Shown here: positions 1-10,689 of the stretch, one piece after another | How the letters are laid out: each line of letters starts with the position of its first letter | How positions within the stretch are numbered: the stretch's first letter is position 1 | Assembly: GCF_001704415.2 (NCBI RefSeq) | Contig: NC_030826.1 | Coordinates: 58,857,362-58,921,361, forward strand | Source: Capra hircus | Taxonomy: Eukaryota; Chordata; Mammalia; Artiodactyla; Bovidae | DNA: 64,000 nucleotides | Reading direction: 5' to 3' | The notes under the pieces: model-generated | Database searches by the model: none | The model's input: the letters and a program-made list of their open reading frames with translations, nothing else | What the model was told of the DNA's origin: nothing | Program-made: the position numbers and the translations under genes

Positions 1-205
1 CAAGTCTGGCATGTTTGCCGGGTACCCTAAGCTCTTTTCATAAGGACACCAGCCAGATAAGTAGAACCCACTTTAATGACCTCATTTTTACCGAATCACC
101 TCTTTACGGGTTCTGTCTCCTGATACAGTCACATTCTTAAGTAGTGCAGTTTAAGGCTTCAGCTATGAATTTTGAGACATGGGACACAGTTCAGCCAGTA
201 ACAGA
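1..205 (-). mobile_element. MLT1-type MaLR LTR fragment
   Basis: Read on the minus strand this resembles the 5' half of an MLT1/MST LTR of the ERVL-MaLR group. The landmarks, seen in plus orientation, are a 'cataaggacaccag' block near 40, 'atgacctcattttta' near 77, 'cagtcacattctt' near 126, 'atgaattttgagac' near 165 and a 'cacagttcagcc' end near 185. It is truncated by the window edge and has no coding content. Assignment is from remembered family structure. Confidence 0.6.
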
Positions 206-224
206 GGGAAAACAAACAAACAGA

Positions 225-340
225 CATGGTAACCCACTCCAGTATTCCTGCCTGGGAAAGCCCACGGCCCGAGGAGCCTGGCAGGCTACAGTCCATAGGG
301 TTGCAAAGAGTCGGACACGACTGAGTGACTTCACTTTCAC
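225..340 (+). mobile_element. BOV-A/Bov-tA SINE, 3' part
   Basis: The segment runs from the 'aacccactccagtattc' block to the 'agtcggacacgactgagtga' end typical of BOV-A sequences. The tRNA-Glu-like head is missing, so this is a 5'-truncated copy. It lies just outside the MLT1 fragment. Confidence 0.85.
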
Positions 341-409
341 TATAACGTGTGCTTGAGACATAAATCTAATTATTCACTTCTGTACATTGCCTCATTTAGT
401 TTTTTAAAA

Positions 410-665
410 AGAGTTATTGAGTGTCTCATGATGTCACAGATGTTCACCTAGATGCTGGAACCACAGTGATGAACAAGGCAAGATCTGTGACTGCGTAGGA
501 AGGCAGGAACATACAGTCGATGAACGGATCATGAATAAAAATATCATTCTATGTAGCGATAAGTGTCTGACGCCATGGAGGGTTGTGCCTTGTAGGGGGC
601 TGGTGGAAGGGTGGTAAAATAATCCGGGAAGATTGCTCTAAAGGAGTGACATTTCAGCAGACCTA
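410..665 (-). repeat. L2-like ancient repeat fragment
   Basis: The order of motifs (a 'ttattgagtgtct' start, 'gatgaacaaggca', 'gataagtgtctgacg', then 'ggagtgacatttcagcag') matches the reverse complement of a common mammal-wide L2-type 3' region. It is strongly diverged. A second piece that could belong to the same element lies at about 1900-2560. Confidence 0.4.
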
Positions 666-673
666 AAAGCAAG

Positions 674-838
674 GGCTCATTGGAAAAGACCCTGATGTTG
701 GGAGGGATTGGGGGCAGTAGGAGTAGGGGCAGCAGAGGATAGGACGGGATGGTTAGATAGCATCCCTGACTCAATGGACATAAATCTGAGCAAACTCCAG
801 GAGACAGTGAAGGCCAGGAAAGCCTGGCTGCATCTCCC
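674..838 (+). mobile_element. BovB LINE 3' end fragment
   Basis: Matches the BovB (RTE) 3' region: 'ctcattggaaaagaccctga', a 'gggagggattgggggcag' block, then 'ctcaatggacataaatctga' and a 'caaactccaggagacagtga' block. Only the last part of the C-terminal coding region is kept, with indels, so it is a dead fragment. Confidence 0.85.
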
Positions 839-868
839 ATGAGAAGGCGCTGCCTCCCTTACAGTCTA

Positions 869-941
869 GCTGCTGCTGCTGCTGCTAAGTTGCAATCATG
901 TCCAACTCTGTGCGACCCCATAGACAGCAGCCCTCCAGCAG
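869..941 (-). mobile_element. BOV-A fragment
   Basis: A (gct)n tract followed by 'aagttgcaatcatgtccaac' and 'ctctgtgcgaccccatagac' is the reverse complement of the BOV-A2 3' end, which finishes in a (cag)n tail. It is truncated at 'ccctccagcag'. Confidence 0.8.
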
Positions 942-944
942 GAA

Positions 945-1520
945 GAAGAAAACTAGCCTCTGCCTGGACCATAGCCCCACCAATCAGAGACTGTAGCAGC
1001 CCAGCCAATGGGAAGCCTCCATACTTTGGACCCCAGCCTCCTCCAATGGACTGTTTTGTTAGAACAATCCCTCCTAACTTTCCCTTTTTCCCTATAAGCA
1101 TGTTCCCCTTTCTTGTTCTCTGGATTTGCCAATGGTTAGCTGTAGTCCCGGAGAAGGCGATGGCACCCCGCTTCAGTACTCTTGCCTGGAAAATCCTATG
1201 GACTGAGGAGTCTGGAAGGCTGCAGTCCATGGGGTCGCTGAGGGTAGGACACGACTGAGCGACTTGACTTTCACTTTTCACTTTCATGCGTTGGAGAAGG
1301 AAATGGCAACCCGCTCCAGTGTTCTTGCCTGGAGAATCCCAGGGACGGGGGAGCCTGGTGGGCTGCCGTCTATGGGGTCGCACAGAGTCGGACACGATTG
1401 AAGCGACTTAGCAGCAGCAGCAGCAGGTGTAGTTCCGGGATCCTAAGTTATAGCTCCTCCAGCTTTCCCTGAATAAACTGGCCTTTGCTGGTAAATTAGT
1501 TGGCTGTTAACATTGTTAAG
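945..1520 (+). mobile_element. Endogenous retroviral LTR remnant, split by BOV-A2
   Basis: An LTR-like promoter and poly(A) arrangement is visible. There are three CCAAT boxes (980-984, 1005-1009, 1042-1046), a TATA-like 'tataag' at 1093-1098 and an AATAAA at 1472-1477. Without the BOV-A2 insertion at 1152-1427 (and its duplicated target) the TATA-to-AATAAA distance is about 90 bp, typical of an R region. No gag, pol or env sequence is seen, so this is a solitary or partial LTR. Family and exact ends are not identified. Confidence 0.45.
1152..1427 (+). mobile_element. BOV-A2 dimeric SINE with target-site duplication
   Basis: Two BOV-A monomers lie in tandem, each running from 'ggagaaggnnatggc' to 'ggacacgactgagcgac' or a close variant, joined by a 'ttcacttttcactttcatg' linker and ending in (cag)n. 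Matching 11-bp direct repeats flank it: 'tgtagtcccgg' at 1141-1151 and 'tgtagttccgg' at 1428-1438 (one mismatch). This marks a LINE-mediated insertion into the LTR. Confidence 0.92.
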
Positions 1521-1894
1521 GTTACGCTGCCGACCACCAAGCACTCTGGTGGGCTCCTGAGCCCCCAGAAATACATGTCCAGGTCCTTTCTGTCGAAAGA
1601 GCCCTGTCCTGCTGGCTATGCTATTGGGCAGGAGGTGAAGACATGGCTTCACCCAGAGCCTTCCTAAGTCCTCTTTCTGTTGGACTCTTTCTTGTTCAAA
1701 ATAGAGGGGAGAGAGTCACCATGCTTGGAACAAGTTGTCCTGGATTTCTTTTGAAAAAACTTGCACACGAGGCTTTGTCTGACACCTGCTTCGACACCTA
1801 GTGTTAATGTTTTAGTAGAACTGGGGCAAGAGTCGGTTCCTTACATCAAGTCGCATGACCCCAGCCACTGAGTGAAGAATGCCCTGTTTCAAAA

Positions 1895-2560
1895 CAGGAG
1901 AGGAAGCAGTGGGTCCAGGCGGGCAACAGGAGCTGTCCAGGTGAGACACAGTGGCTCCTTGGAAGGAAGGCGGTGATAAGGAGAAGGATTAGGATGTTTT
2001 GAAGATAAAACTGCAAGAACTTAATATTGATTTGGCTGTTGCAGGTGGTGAGAAAGGAAGGTAGACTTTGAACTTTTGGTTCAAGCCAGTGAACAGAGAG
2101 GGGTGCAGTTTTCTGAGAAGCATGAGGACGCAGACTATTGATGTGGATAGCAGGGTGTGAAAAGGAAGATTTATGAATGGATTGTTCTGTGTATTTTAAG
2201 TTTTAGAGTTGGATTTATGAGCCTGGAGTTCAGGGAGGGTTCAGGACCGAAGCCATAAATTGTGAACTCATCAGCAGATAGAAGATTTTAAATCCATGGG
2301 ATTGGATGCAGTTATTTAAGGGGGGAAAAGTGTCTGTAGTGCAGAGTAAATGTTGTCTGGCTGAGTCCTTTTGGTTGTTGAGTTTAGAGTTTGGTAGGAG
2401 CTGGAGTATGAAAGACACAGAAGGAGAAGATGTGATCAATGGGATGAACAGAGTTATGGGAAAGTGTGGCAGGTGGGAGCTGCCAGTCTAGGAGGAAGAA
2501 GTTACTAGACTTGGCAAAAAATAGCTGTTTGGTGATCTTGACCAGAGTAGTTTCATTGCA
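1895..2560 (-). repeat. L2-like ancient repeat, second segment
   Basis: The blocks 'gagcctggagttcaggga' near 2220, 'aactcatcagcagatag' near 2265 and 'aaatccatgggattggatg' near 2290 match, in order, an old mammal-wide L2-associated sequence read in reverse. It may be the continuation of 410-665, separated by younger insertions. Confidence 0.35.
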
Positions 2561-2587
2561 GTACAACGGTGGGCATGGCCTAAAGAG

Positions 2588-2632
2588 ATGGAGAGAGAGA
2601 GAGACAGAGAAGAAGAGGAAGGGGAGCTAACA
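2588..2632 (+). repeat. GA-rich low-complexity tract
   Basis: An imperfect (ga)n run beginning in 'gagatggagagagagagaga' and continuing purine-rich. It has no coding content. Confidence 0.8.
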
Positions 2633-2639
2633 GTGTGCT

Positions 2640-3402
2640 CTGAGTTGATTCCAGGGTTTTCTTTCCCCCTCTGTTTTCATTTGTGCTCTTGATAAAATAC
2701 GCTACATAAGAAAGTTCAGTTTTGCTGTGGGCCTAAAACTGTTCTAAAAAAAAATAGCCTAATAAAAATAATTAGTAATATTCAAATAATAAGTGGTTTT
2801 AGCAGATATTCAGGTTTCTGAGATTTAATCCCATTCATGTTGGTGTTGCCAAATTTTATAGATGAATGGACTATATGCCCTATTCCAACAATTTTAATAG
2901 AATGATTTGTTTCTTTTTACTTAAATATAGTGATTTGAGAATACCTTAAGCCTTGGTACAGAATTTTTTTCCCTTTTTTAAATAAGTTTCTCAATCACTC
3001 AACGCTGACACATAATTAGAGTTGTCACAATCAGTTACTTAGAGGTGGAGTGTTGGCAGTCATTATGAAGATGGATGTAGACGATGATGTAGAATCTTTT
3101 GAAATGTAGAAAGTAACACTAAGTGAATACAAAGAAAATAAAGGCATGGTTGTCACTGTAAAGATGGACCAAAGTGTACAATAGCTTGCAGAAAGTAAGT
3201 AAGTGACATTGGTATTGGAGTGGAAAGGATTTTTTCCAACAGAACCTTGTTGTGTTGAACTTTTATAGTCTTTTTTTTTTTTTTTTTTTTTCAATGCAAT
3301 GTCTTGTTCTCCTGCACTTGGTTGGTTTCGTTTTCATTAGAAAGTAGTTTATGGGTTACAAAGAATCCATCGCTGTGAAAACTTTGAAATATCTGTAATG
3401 CA
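2640..3402. other. AT-rich non-genic stretch
   Basis: No gene or assignable repeat is seen. It contains an A-rich run near 2745 and a 22-nt T-run at about 3271-3292 that could be the tail of an unrecognised minus-strand retroelement. Confidence 0.5.
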
Positions 3403-3405
3403 TGT

Positions 3406-3605
3406 GAGCATGCTCAGTTGTGTCTGACCCTTTGTGACCCCATGGACTGTAGCCCACCAGGCTCCTCTGTCCATGGGACTCTCCAGGCAAGAATCCTGGA
3501 GTTGGTTGCCATTCCCTTCTCCAGGCTATCTTCCCAGACCAGGGATCGAACCTGAGTCTCCTTCATCGGCAGGTGGATTCTTTACCACTGAGTCACCAGG
3601 GAAGT
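3406..3605 (-). mobile_element. Bov-tA SINE, full structure
   Basis: In plus orientation it reads from the BOV-A end ('gctcagttgtgtctgac') through 'ccatggactgtagcccacca' to the tRNA-Glu-like head ('agggatcgaacctgagtctc', then 'accactgagtcaccaggga'). The reverse complement holds the pol III box B-like GGTTCGATCC derivative of the family. Confidence 0.93.
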
Positions 3606-3606
3606 T

Positions 3607-5204
3607 GTTGTAGTTTGCTTTCCTCAAACACAGCTCACTTCTCCTCAAGGCACGGAGGCCTCTCCAGCCAGCCATTGTATTGACTAACACTTGTTCAGTG
3701 TTCAGTCTTCGGGTAAAAATCAACATCTTAAAAAATTTCCCACAGGCCCCATGATAGCCCATTAATTGTCTGCCATTTTTAATATATATTTTTAGGTTTA
3801 AATTTGTGGCAGGTTAGTTTTCTATTTTACATAGCACTGCATTCTAAATGGCTTGCAAGATGCCTGGTATATTATAGATGGTCACGGATATTTCCTATAT
3901 GACTAGACAGCACCAGGCACTCAGAGATGCTTCCTAGAGAAGCCGTGGTAAGGGAACTCATCCGCCCACCATTGTTTCCCGTTATTTCTGCTCAGGAGCT
4001 CTGTAGCCGTGCTCAATCACGCATGCGTTGACAATTAAAATAATTTTCTTAGCACTCTCTCTTTGAAATCAAGATGTTGACTTGCACTTTACTTAAGTTC
4101 CTCTTTGGAAAAGTCATTTTCCAGTAGACTTTCCTTCATGAATTGTCCATTGCTGAACCTAATAAAAATAATTTATCTGTGTTGGAGTTCAGCTTATAAG
4201 AGTTTCTGGAATCCAACAGATTTTAGCGATTTCTTGAATCCTACAGATGTCTTGCTTAAAAAAAAAAATTACAACACCATATGTTGCCTGCTCCCATGAG
4301 TAGGTTTCAGGGAAGTTTTAACAGTTAAAGTAGGTTTTTTCTTTCTTTTGAAACCTAGCATGTGGATTTAGTGCTTATTAAAGGGAGAGACTGAGTGTAG
4401 TGGTTTGATTTAGGATTAGAAAAGGGAGCTGGACTAAAAGCTTAGTCGCACAGCCTTGCCAAGAGCCCTTCCCCAGCCACTCTCACACTCACCATGACTG
4501 CTGAGTGAGCCCTCAGATGCACTGGTTTCCATGTTTTCCCATCGGTCACTTGGAGCTCAGATGGCCCATGAAACTCAGATCCCTCCAAGAAGGCTGCCAT
4601 CAAATACTCTGCCAATAAGGGCCTGCTGAAAGGATGGGTATATTCCCTATTGGAATCCTCCATTCTCTCTTTCCGTGACACAAACCCTCTGAAACTACCA
4701 GCTGCAAGCCTTTAATTTTTAAAAATTCGAGCTGTGTGGCAGAGTCCACCCACCTATTAAACACATAAACCAAGTAGCCACAGACTGCTTCTTTGTCCTT
4801 ATGCAGAGAAACCTGCGTGTGGCGTGCCACCCTGCCCAGCCACTCCACGTAACTAGGACCACGTCCCCCTGAGAAATGACCCAGAGCTGTCTGCTTTGGA
4901 AAATTTCACATTAGTCACTTTTTCATGACATCAGCAGTTATTAGCCAGAGAGAAGATATTTTTCCCACAGTTAAAAAAAAAAAAATCCAGAGAGAGTGCT
5001 AACAATGGTATTGATATGTATTCTCCTGGCACTGTTGGGTGAAATTATCCAAGGATGCAATACCTAAACAGGACTTAGGAGAAGCCACAGATCTGGGGCT
5101 ACAGTGAGGACCTGCTCCCTGGGATCTCATCCTTCCTATCTTTGCGTGACTCTAAAGGGCCAATCAGAGATCCACAAAGAACCCACCACTACAGGACGTG
5201 GCGC
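3607..5204. other. Unassigned AT-rich DNA
   Basis: No supported gene. Two overlapping minus-strand open frames at 4442-4848 start in unremarkable sequence, have no recognisable domain and lack splice context. An A-run lies at 4974-4984. Confidence 0.5.
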
Positions 5205-5425
5205 ATTAGTCCAAACAGGGGATGGCAAACTGGTGTGCCTATGGGCAAAGTCTGGCCCACTGCCCATGTTTATAAGTAAAATTTTATTACAAACACCACC
5301 ACCCTCATCCATTCACGTGTTGTCTGAGGCTGTTTTGCACTGCAATGCAAAGTTGAGTAGTTCTAAGAGAAACTGCCTGCCCCTTAAGGTCAAAAATATT
5401 TTTTACCTGGACCTTTAAAGAAAAA
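5205..5425 (+). mobile_element. hAT-Charlie-type MER fossil
   Basis: A 'caggggatggcaaactgg' start, 'aagtctggcccactgcc', 'taaaattttattacaaa', 'ttgcactgcaatgcaaag' and 'gtcaaaaatattttttac' recall the non-autonomous hAT elements that begin CAGGGGTCGGCAAAC. The copy is diverged and non-coding. The subfamily cannot be named with certainty. Confidence 0.55.
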
Positions 5426-6017
5426 AAAAATCACTGATCTCTATTCTAAACCAAGAGCAGGCAGTCTTCTCAGGCTGTGTTCTCAGGTCACTGAGTCATA
5501 GTTTCCCGGTTATGGGAGGAAAAAAAAAGAAAAAACAGAAGCTCACAGGCAGTGGAGTGAGGAAGCCTTTCAAAATTCATTCAAATGGGCAGGACCGATT
5601 GGAGATGGTGCTGGTCACTCCAGGGGACTCCAAAGCCTGTGCTGCAGACCGTTTCTGTTGCGTATAGGGGTCAACAAAGAGGCTAAGGTGGTTGCTGTGC
5701 CGCACATGAACCGTGAGAGAAGAGAGAAGGTGTTGAGTGATTAGTGCTACTGAGCTCAAGGTGCTTCTGTCCACCCCTTTCGCCTCCTCTTTTGCTCCTG
5801 GACAGTGACTGTTCGCCAAGCAGTCAGGATTTGTCTCTGTTACCACAGAAATAAGTCGATTTGCTTTTCAAAGCCATTCTAATTCTCAGCTGCTTGTATC
5901 ACAGGCATTTTGTCTTTATAATTTCACCACTTAGGGACTGCCTGAGATTTTACTTAACAGTCTAGGGTCCTTTCTGGCAGTGCACATGTGTGAGTATGTA
6001 TGTATCTATGGTGGTTT
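5426..6017. other. No feature recognised
   Basis: Non-repetitive by eye apart from the A-rich tract at 5519-5537. The 89-residue minus-strand open frame at 5577-5846 has no recognisable domain. Confidence 0.45.
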
Positions 6018-6194
6018 CTTCATTAAGTTGTGTCTGACTCTTGTGATCCCATGGGCTATAGTCCGCCAGGCTCCTCTGTCCATGGGATTCTCCAGGCAAG
6101 AATGCTGGAATGGATTGCCATTCCCTTCTCCAGGGGATCTTCCTGACCCAGGAATCAAACCCAGATCTTTACCAGCTGAGCTACCAGGGAAGCC
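6018..6194 (-). mobile_element. Bov-tA SINE
   Basis: Runs from 'aagttgtgtctgactcttgt' through 'ccatgggattctccaggca' to 'gagctaccagggaagcc'. This is the reverse complement of a Bov-tA with a partly deleted tRNA-like head. Confidence 0.92.
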
Positions 6195-6489
6195 GTGTGT
6201 GTATCCATAGAAAGAATATTTTTAATAGCAGTCTGTTTTTGCTTTATTAATGTAGTTTAGGTATTCAGTCCCTCTTATAGTAATCATCTGCACAATTTGT
6301 GTTTTTCCACAAAGTCTGTGTGATTTCATAGGTAAATTGTGTAGATACTAGAGGTGCTCAGTTTTGTGCTTATAATCCAAAGAGATATTTAACTATGTAT
6401 TTAGTACTTTTTTAAATGGGTAAACCAAAGTCTTTGCGCCAAAGTCTTATTATTCAGTACTCATGAAGAATGATGAAAGATGGTGAAAA

Positions 6490-6660
6490 TAAGACTGCCA
6501 CTTACTGATTATAGGTAAATTATTTAGTCTTCATTAGTCTCACTCTCTTCTTATGTAAAATGGGAATAATAATAGCAGTTAACTCAGCTTGGTGTAGCAA
6601 GTCCACAAGATAATTCAGGAACCATGTGTGGAACATGCTAAGTTAGCTATTTTTATCATA
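6490..6660 (+). repeat. MIR SINE relic
   Basis: The order 'ctgccacttactgatta', a 'taggtaaattatttagtct' block, 'tatgtaaaatgggaataata' and 'ggaacatgctaagttagct' follows the MIR consensus from its conserved core to the 3' end. Heavily diverged. Confidence 0.65.
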
Positions 6661-6664
6661 ATTA

Positions 6665-8240
6665 TCAGGTCACTTTCACACCTCCCTGAAGTGCAGCCCT
6701 ATGACAAGAAAAGAACATCAGGATGCTTGCCACGTAATTGTGCGTCAGTCTAAATGGAACATTTCCCACCAAAAGTGAAAATAGCCCAGTCTGGCATTTC
6801 TCTGGGTTGAGAAGGAAAAAAACAATCATTTGTCAAAGAGACTATTTTATGAGGGCTTAACTGAGCACAAATTGAATCTGTGGCTTGGCCAAGGAGAGAA
6901 ATATTTGCAAAACATCTCAGAGATGGCAGTGATATCCACATTGCCATTGGTAGCACTTTAAAAATGATAACATTACGCTGCCACATATTTCTGAGAAAAT
7001 GGTAAATATTCAAGGAACAATAAGCCCAATTTTTCCAGTAGGCACGTTTCTCTTTCTGGATGTTCAGAAGCGTGTTAACTCTTCAACAGTGCTGTAAGGG
7101 GAGGTTTTTTCTCTACAAAATTAAATGAGCACACATCAGCAAAACTGCAGTCTTTTTCTGCTTCAGGTTTGAAGTCTGACTGATCCTCTCAAACACTTCA
7201 TTCCAGTGTGATTTCTTGGTTGGATTTAGATACAGTTATTTATTGTCCAAAGCAACATATTCGGTAAAATTCAAGAAATAAATTTTGCATAGCCTTTCTT
7301 TGATTTATTTCAGAAATTTTATTGATATCAGAAAAATATATACTGTTTTTAAAAAGAATATCTGTTGCTCTTTCTATTATTAGCGTAAAATTGAACAAAA
7401 CCTTATAATCACTTTAGTCAAGTTCAAGTGAAGGTTGCTCATGGGAGTAACCGCTAAGGTAGACCTTAATTTACTGGAACGGGTTTCCCCAGTCCTTTTG
7501 TTCTCATGATATTTAGTGTATCGTTAATTCCCAGTGATTCGACAACATAATATTTTGAAATCATCCATCACACTCGTGTGCACCAGGATATAATTGAAAT
7601 GCATAGAGCACTTCCTAGAAAAAACAAAAGATGTTTTGTCCAGACCGCATCTGACTGCATGTCAATTTTTATATTCATCCAGCTAGACCCAACAACATTG
7701 CTTAATTCCTGTAAAATCTTGTTATTTTTTTCTTTTTTTTAAAGAAGCATAAAAAAAAAACTTTAGACATTTAAAAATATAAGTAATGTTGACTGTGATA
7801 GTTCTGCTCTATCTTAAAGGAGAAAGCATCTTATACTTTGAGAGAATTCTCGAAGTGGGCACCAGGAACTCAGGTCAATAATTACTGTAAAGTGAGATTG
7901 TGATACTTCCCTTCATGAGTCTCTTGGAATTTCCCAGTTAGCTTTCAAAGTCAGTCTATTTTTGTTCTATGGTACTTGTTCTTTGGTATTAGAATTCTTT
8001 ATCATTATTAAATGGAAATAGATTAGATTTATGTGGGGTTTCTCCAAATCAGCTTAAAGATTTAGTCTACAGTTATTGGAAAGTAATGAAAAAATACTGG
8101 TTTGGCTATTAATATTAAAGATATACACTTATATAAGTGTAGCAATAACAAATTTTAACTGTCTATCAAAATATTTTTCTTTGCTTTGTAAATATAGCGA
8201 AAAAGTCAAAAGTTTTGGAAGATTTGAAGGCTCCTGGAAA
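6665..8240. other. AT-rich unassigned DNA
   Basis: No gene is supported and no repeat is confidently named. The 87-residue minus-strand frame at 6750-7013 looks like chance. Several A- or T-rich runs occur, for example 7725-7760. Confidence 0.5.
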
Positions 8241-8244
8241 AATT

Positions 8245-8640
8245 TTTAAATTAAAAAATGACCTATTTGGAAAATAGTTTGGCAGTTTCTTAAAACGTTA
8301 AATAGAAATTCACAAATATACTCTATGATCAAATAGTTCCACACTTAGGTATATACTAAAGAGAAATGGAAACACATGTCTACATAAAGACTTGTACACA
8401 GAAGTTCATAGTGCCGTTATTGAAAATAGCCCCAAACTAGAAACAGTCTAAGTGTTCATCAGCTGCTGAAATAGCCATGTGGTGGGATACTATTCAACAA
8501 TAAGAAGGAACTTTTACTACAATTTAAAAAAAACTTTTTTAAAAAAGGAACATGCTATTGATACATGACAACAACATGGACGAACCCCAAAATCACTGTG
8601 TAAAATGTGAAAAACCTCTAAAATCAGGAATAAAATAAAG
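8245..8640 (+). mobile_element. Old L1 3' end fragment
   Basis: The series 'ggaaaatagtttggcagtt', 'gttccacacttaggtat', 'aagagaaatggaaacacatg', 'aaagacttgtacacag' and 'aacaacatggacgaacccc' is the signature of the 3' region of old L1 subfamilies. It has many indels and no open frame. Confidence 0.8.
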
Positions 8641-8665
8641 GTAGCTGCTCTTGCTGCCTTTAAAA

Positions 8666-9515
8666 ATTTTTTAAATTTATTTATTTTTGGCTGTGCTGGG
8701 TCTTTGTTGCTGAGCTCACACTTCTCTAGTGGTGGTGAGTGGGGCTCCTAGGTGTGAATGGGGCTCCTCTCTGGGTGTGAGTGGGCTCCTAGGTGTGAGT
8801 GGGGCTCCTCTCTGGGTGTGAGTGGGCTTCTCTGTGGGTGTGAGTGGGCTCCTCTCTGGGTGTGAGTGGGCTCCTCTCTGGGTGTGAGTGGGGCTCCTAG
8901 GTGTGAGTGGGGCTCCTCTCTAGGTGTGAGTGGGGCTCCTCTCTGGGTGTGAGTGGGCTCCTCTCTGGGTGTGAGTGGGCCCCTCTCTGGTTGTGAGTGG
9001 GCTCCTCTCTGGGTGTGAGTAGGGCTCCTCTCTGGGTGTGAGTGGGGCTCCTCTCCGGGTATGAGTGGGGCTTTAGGTGTGAGTGGGCTCCTAGGTGTGA
9101 GTGGGGCTTCTCTCTAGGTGTGAGATGGGCTCCTAGTTGTGAGTGGGGCTCCTCTCTAGGTGTGAGTGGGGCTCCTCTCTGGGTGTGAGTGGGCTCCTCT
9201 CTGGGTGTGAGATGTGCTCCTCTCTGGGTGTGAGTGGGCCCCTCTCTAGGTGTGAGTTGGCCCCTCTCTGGGTGTGAGTGGGGCTCCCCCTGGCTGTGGA
9301 GCACAGGCTTCCCACTGTGCCTGTCTCTTCTGCTGCAGGGCACAAGCTCTGGGATGTGCCCTTCAGTAGCTGTGGTTACAGGCCTGGTTGCACCTGTGCA
9401 ATCTTCCTGGACCGAGGGTTAACCCGTATTCCTTGCATTGGCAAACAGATTCTTATCCACTTGACCCCCAGGGGAGTCTGTGCTGCTTCTTTTCACACAG
9501 CCTGGAAAGTCTTAG
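8666..9515 (-). mobile_element. CHR-type tRNA SINE interrupted by a minisatellite
   Basis: The left part (8666-8740) carries the CHR-type 3' end: A/T-rich tract, 'ttatttttggctgtgctggg' and 'tctttgttgctgagctcaca'. The right part (9280-9515) carries the rest, ending in the tRNA-Glu-like head: 'ctggaccgagggttaacccg', 'cattggcaaacagattctta' and a degenerate 'acttgacccccaggggag'. The insert is a tandem expansion of the element's own sequence, so this is one SINE, not two. Confidence 0.85.
8741..9279 (+). repeat. G/T-rich minisatellite, about 25 units
   Basis: About 25 consecutive units occur in two length classes. Long units of 22-23 bp follow 'gggctcctctctgggtgtga' plus 'gt'. Short units of 18-19 bp follow 'gggctcctaggtgtgagt'. 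Short units are interspersed (roughly units 1, 3, 8, 16, 17, 19). Variants such as 'ggcttctctg' and 'ggcccctctc' show the array is old enough to have diverged. The minus-strand open frames (to 148 residues, THTQRG/PREEP-like repeats) are translations of the array and are not proposed as proteins. Confidence 0.95.
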
Positions 9516-9624
9516 CCAGAGTAATCAGATAACCAAGCGACTGTGAAAGCCTCGAGGTGCAGATTATCAGGGACTGTCTCAGGAGTCACCTGTCCTGCAC
9601 ATGCCTAACAAAGAAGTTGTATCC

Positions 9625-10500
9625 AAAGTGTCAACAAACTCTTGTAACTCAATAATAATAATAAAGATATATGGGGAAAAGACTTGGGTAGGCACTTCTC
9701 AAAAGAAGGTATCTGCTAGCCAGTACATATGTGAAAAAGGGCTCCTCCTCATTAGTCATCTGAAAATTAAAATTAAAATTACAAAGAGATTCTACCACAC
9801 ACCCATCTGAAAAGCTATGTTTAAGCGGCTGACAGTACCAACTATTGTCAAGGACATTCGAGTGAATGAAAGCCTCCTTGTTGTGGTCCAACCACACTGA
9901 AAAACACTCTGGCAATTTCTAATAAAGTTAAACATACACCTACCCATGACCCAGCAGTTCCACTCCTCGACACTTCTTTCTCAGAGAAATGAGCATGTGT
10001 GTCCACACATATATACCCACAAGCACACAGCGTGGTTTATTCATAAAAGCCCCAAACTAGGAAATACCAAATATCCATCAACAGAAGAATGCAATTAAAA
10101 CCATAGTATATTTAGATGAATCACTACACCGCAGTTAAAAAAAATATATATAAGCTACTTGATACACACAACATTATAAGTGAATTTCAGAAATATTATT
10201 GGACCAAAAGAAGTCAGAAACAAACATAAATTAGCAAGTCAACATGAATCATTCATACTGAATAATTCCAATTTTATGAAATTTAAGAAGAAGCTAAATT
10301 AACGTATGATGATAGACGTCAGGAAAGTTGTTATTTCTAGCAGGGGTGGAGAGAGTTTTTGTCTCCGGAAAAACGTGGGAATTTTCCGGGTATGATAGAC
10401 AGGTTCTAGATATTCATCCGGGCGTGTGTAAACAGTCAGTGAAGATGTGTGTGTCTTCCTGTGTTCATCTTAGCTTAATAAACTAAAACAGGGTGAGAAA
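9625..10500 (+). mobile_element. Old L1 3' region
   Basis: L1 landmarks appear in order: 'gggtaggcacttctcaaaag', 'gtaccaactattgtcaagga', 'taaagttaaacatacaccta' followed by 'acccagcagttccactcctc', and 'aaatatccatcaacagaaga'. The C-terminal reverse-transcriptase and 3' UTR regions are represented but broken by many indels. Confidence 0.8.
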
Positions 10501-10524
10501 GACACTTTGATGTGCATTCAGATT

Positions 10525-10680
10525 TCTTAGGGGAGCTTGTTAAAATGCAGGTTCTGTTTTAGTGGCAAGAAACAGGCTGGAGTTTCCACATTATTAACTA
10601 ACTCCTGATGATGCTGGCATAGCCAGTCCTGGTATTTCGGTTGAAGTGGCAGGGCCCTAAAACCTGCTCCTCGCTGTTCT
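10525..10680 (+). mobile_element. MER5A-like hAT fossil
   Basis: 'gagcttgttaaaatgcag', a purine-rich block, 'tgatgatgctggcatagcc' and a tail near 10670 follow MER5A. Old and non-coding. Confidence 0.5.
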
Positions 10681-10689
10681 AGTGACTGT

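Noticed and set aside
859..1395. A 178-residue minus-strand frame containing S-V-R-P-H-R and repeated S-C-P-T-L motifs
   Set aside because: These peptides are the standard translations of BOV-A and Bov-tA SINEs and recur at dozens of places in the window.
8741..9279. Regular repeats considered as a CRISPR-like array
   Set aside because: Units are contiguous with no unique spacers, and the host is a mammal. It is a minisatellite.
8897..9343. A 148-residue minus-strand frame with THTQRG/PREEP repeats that looks like a repetitive protein
   Set aside because: It is a translation of the minisatellite. A second frame (9133-9345) is open in another phase, as expected of a tandem array without stops rather than a gene.
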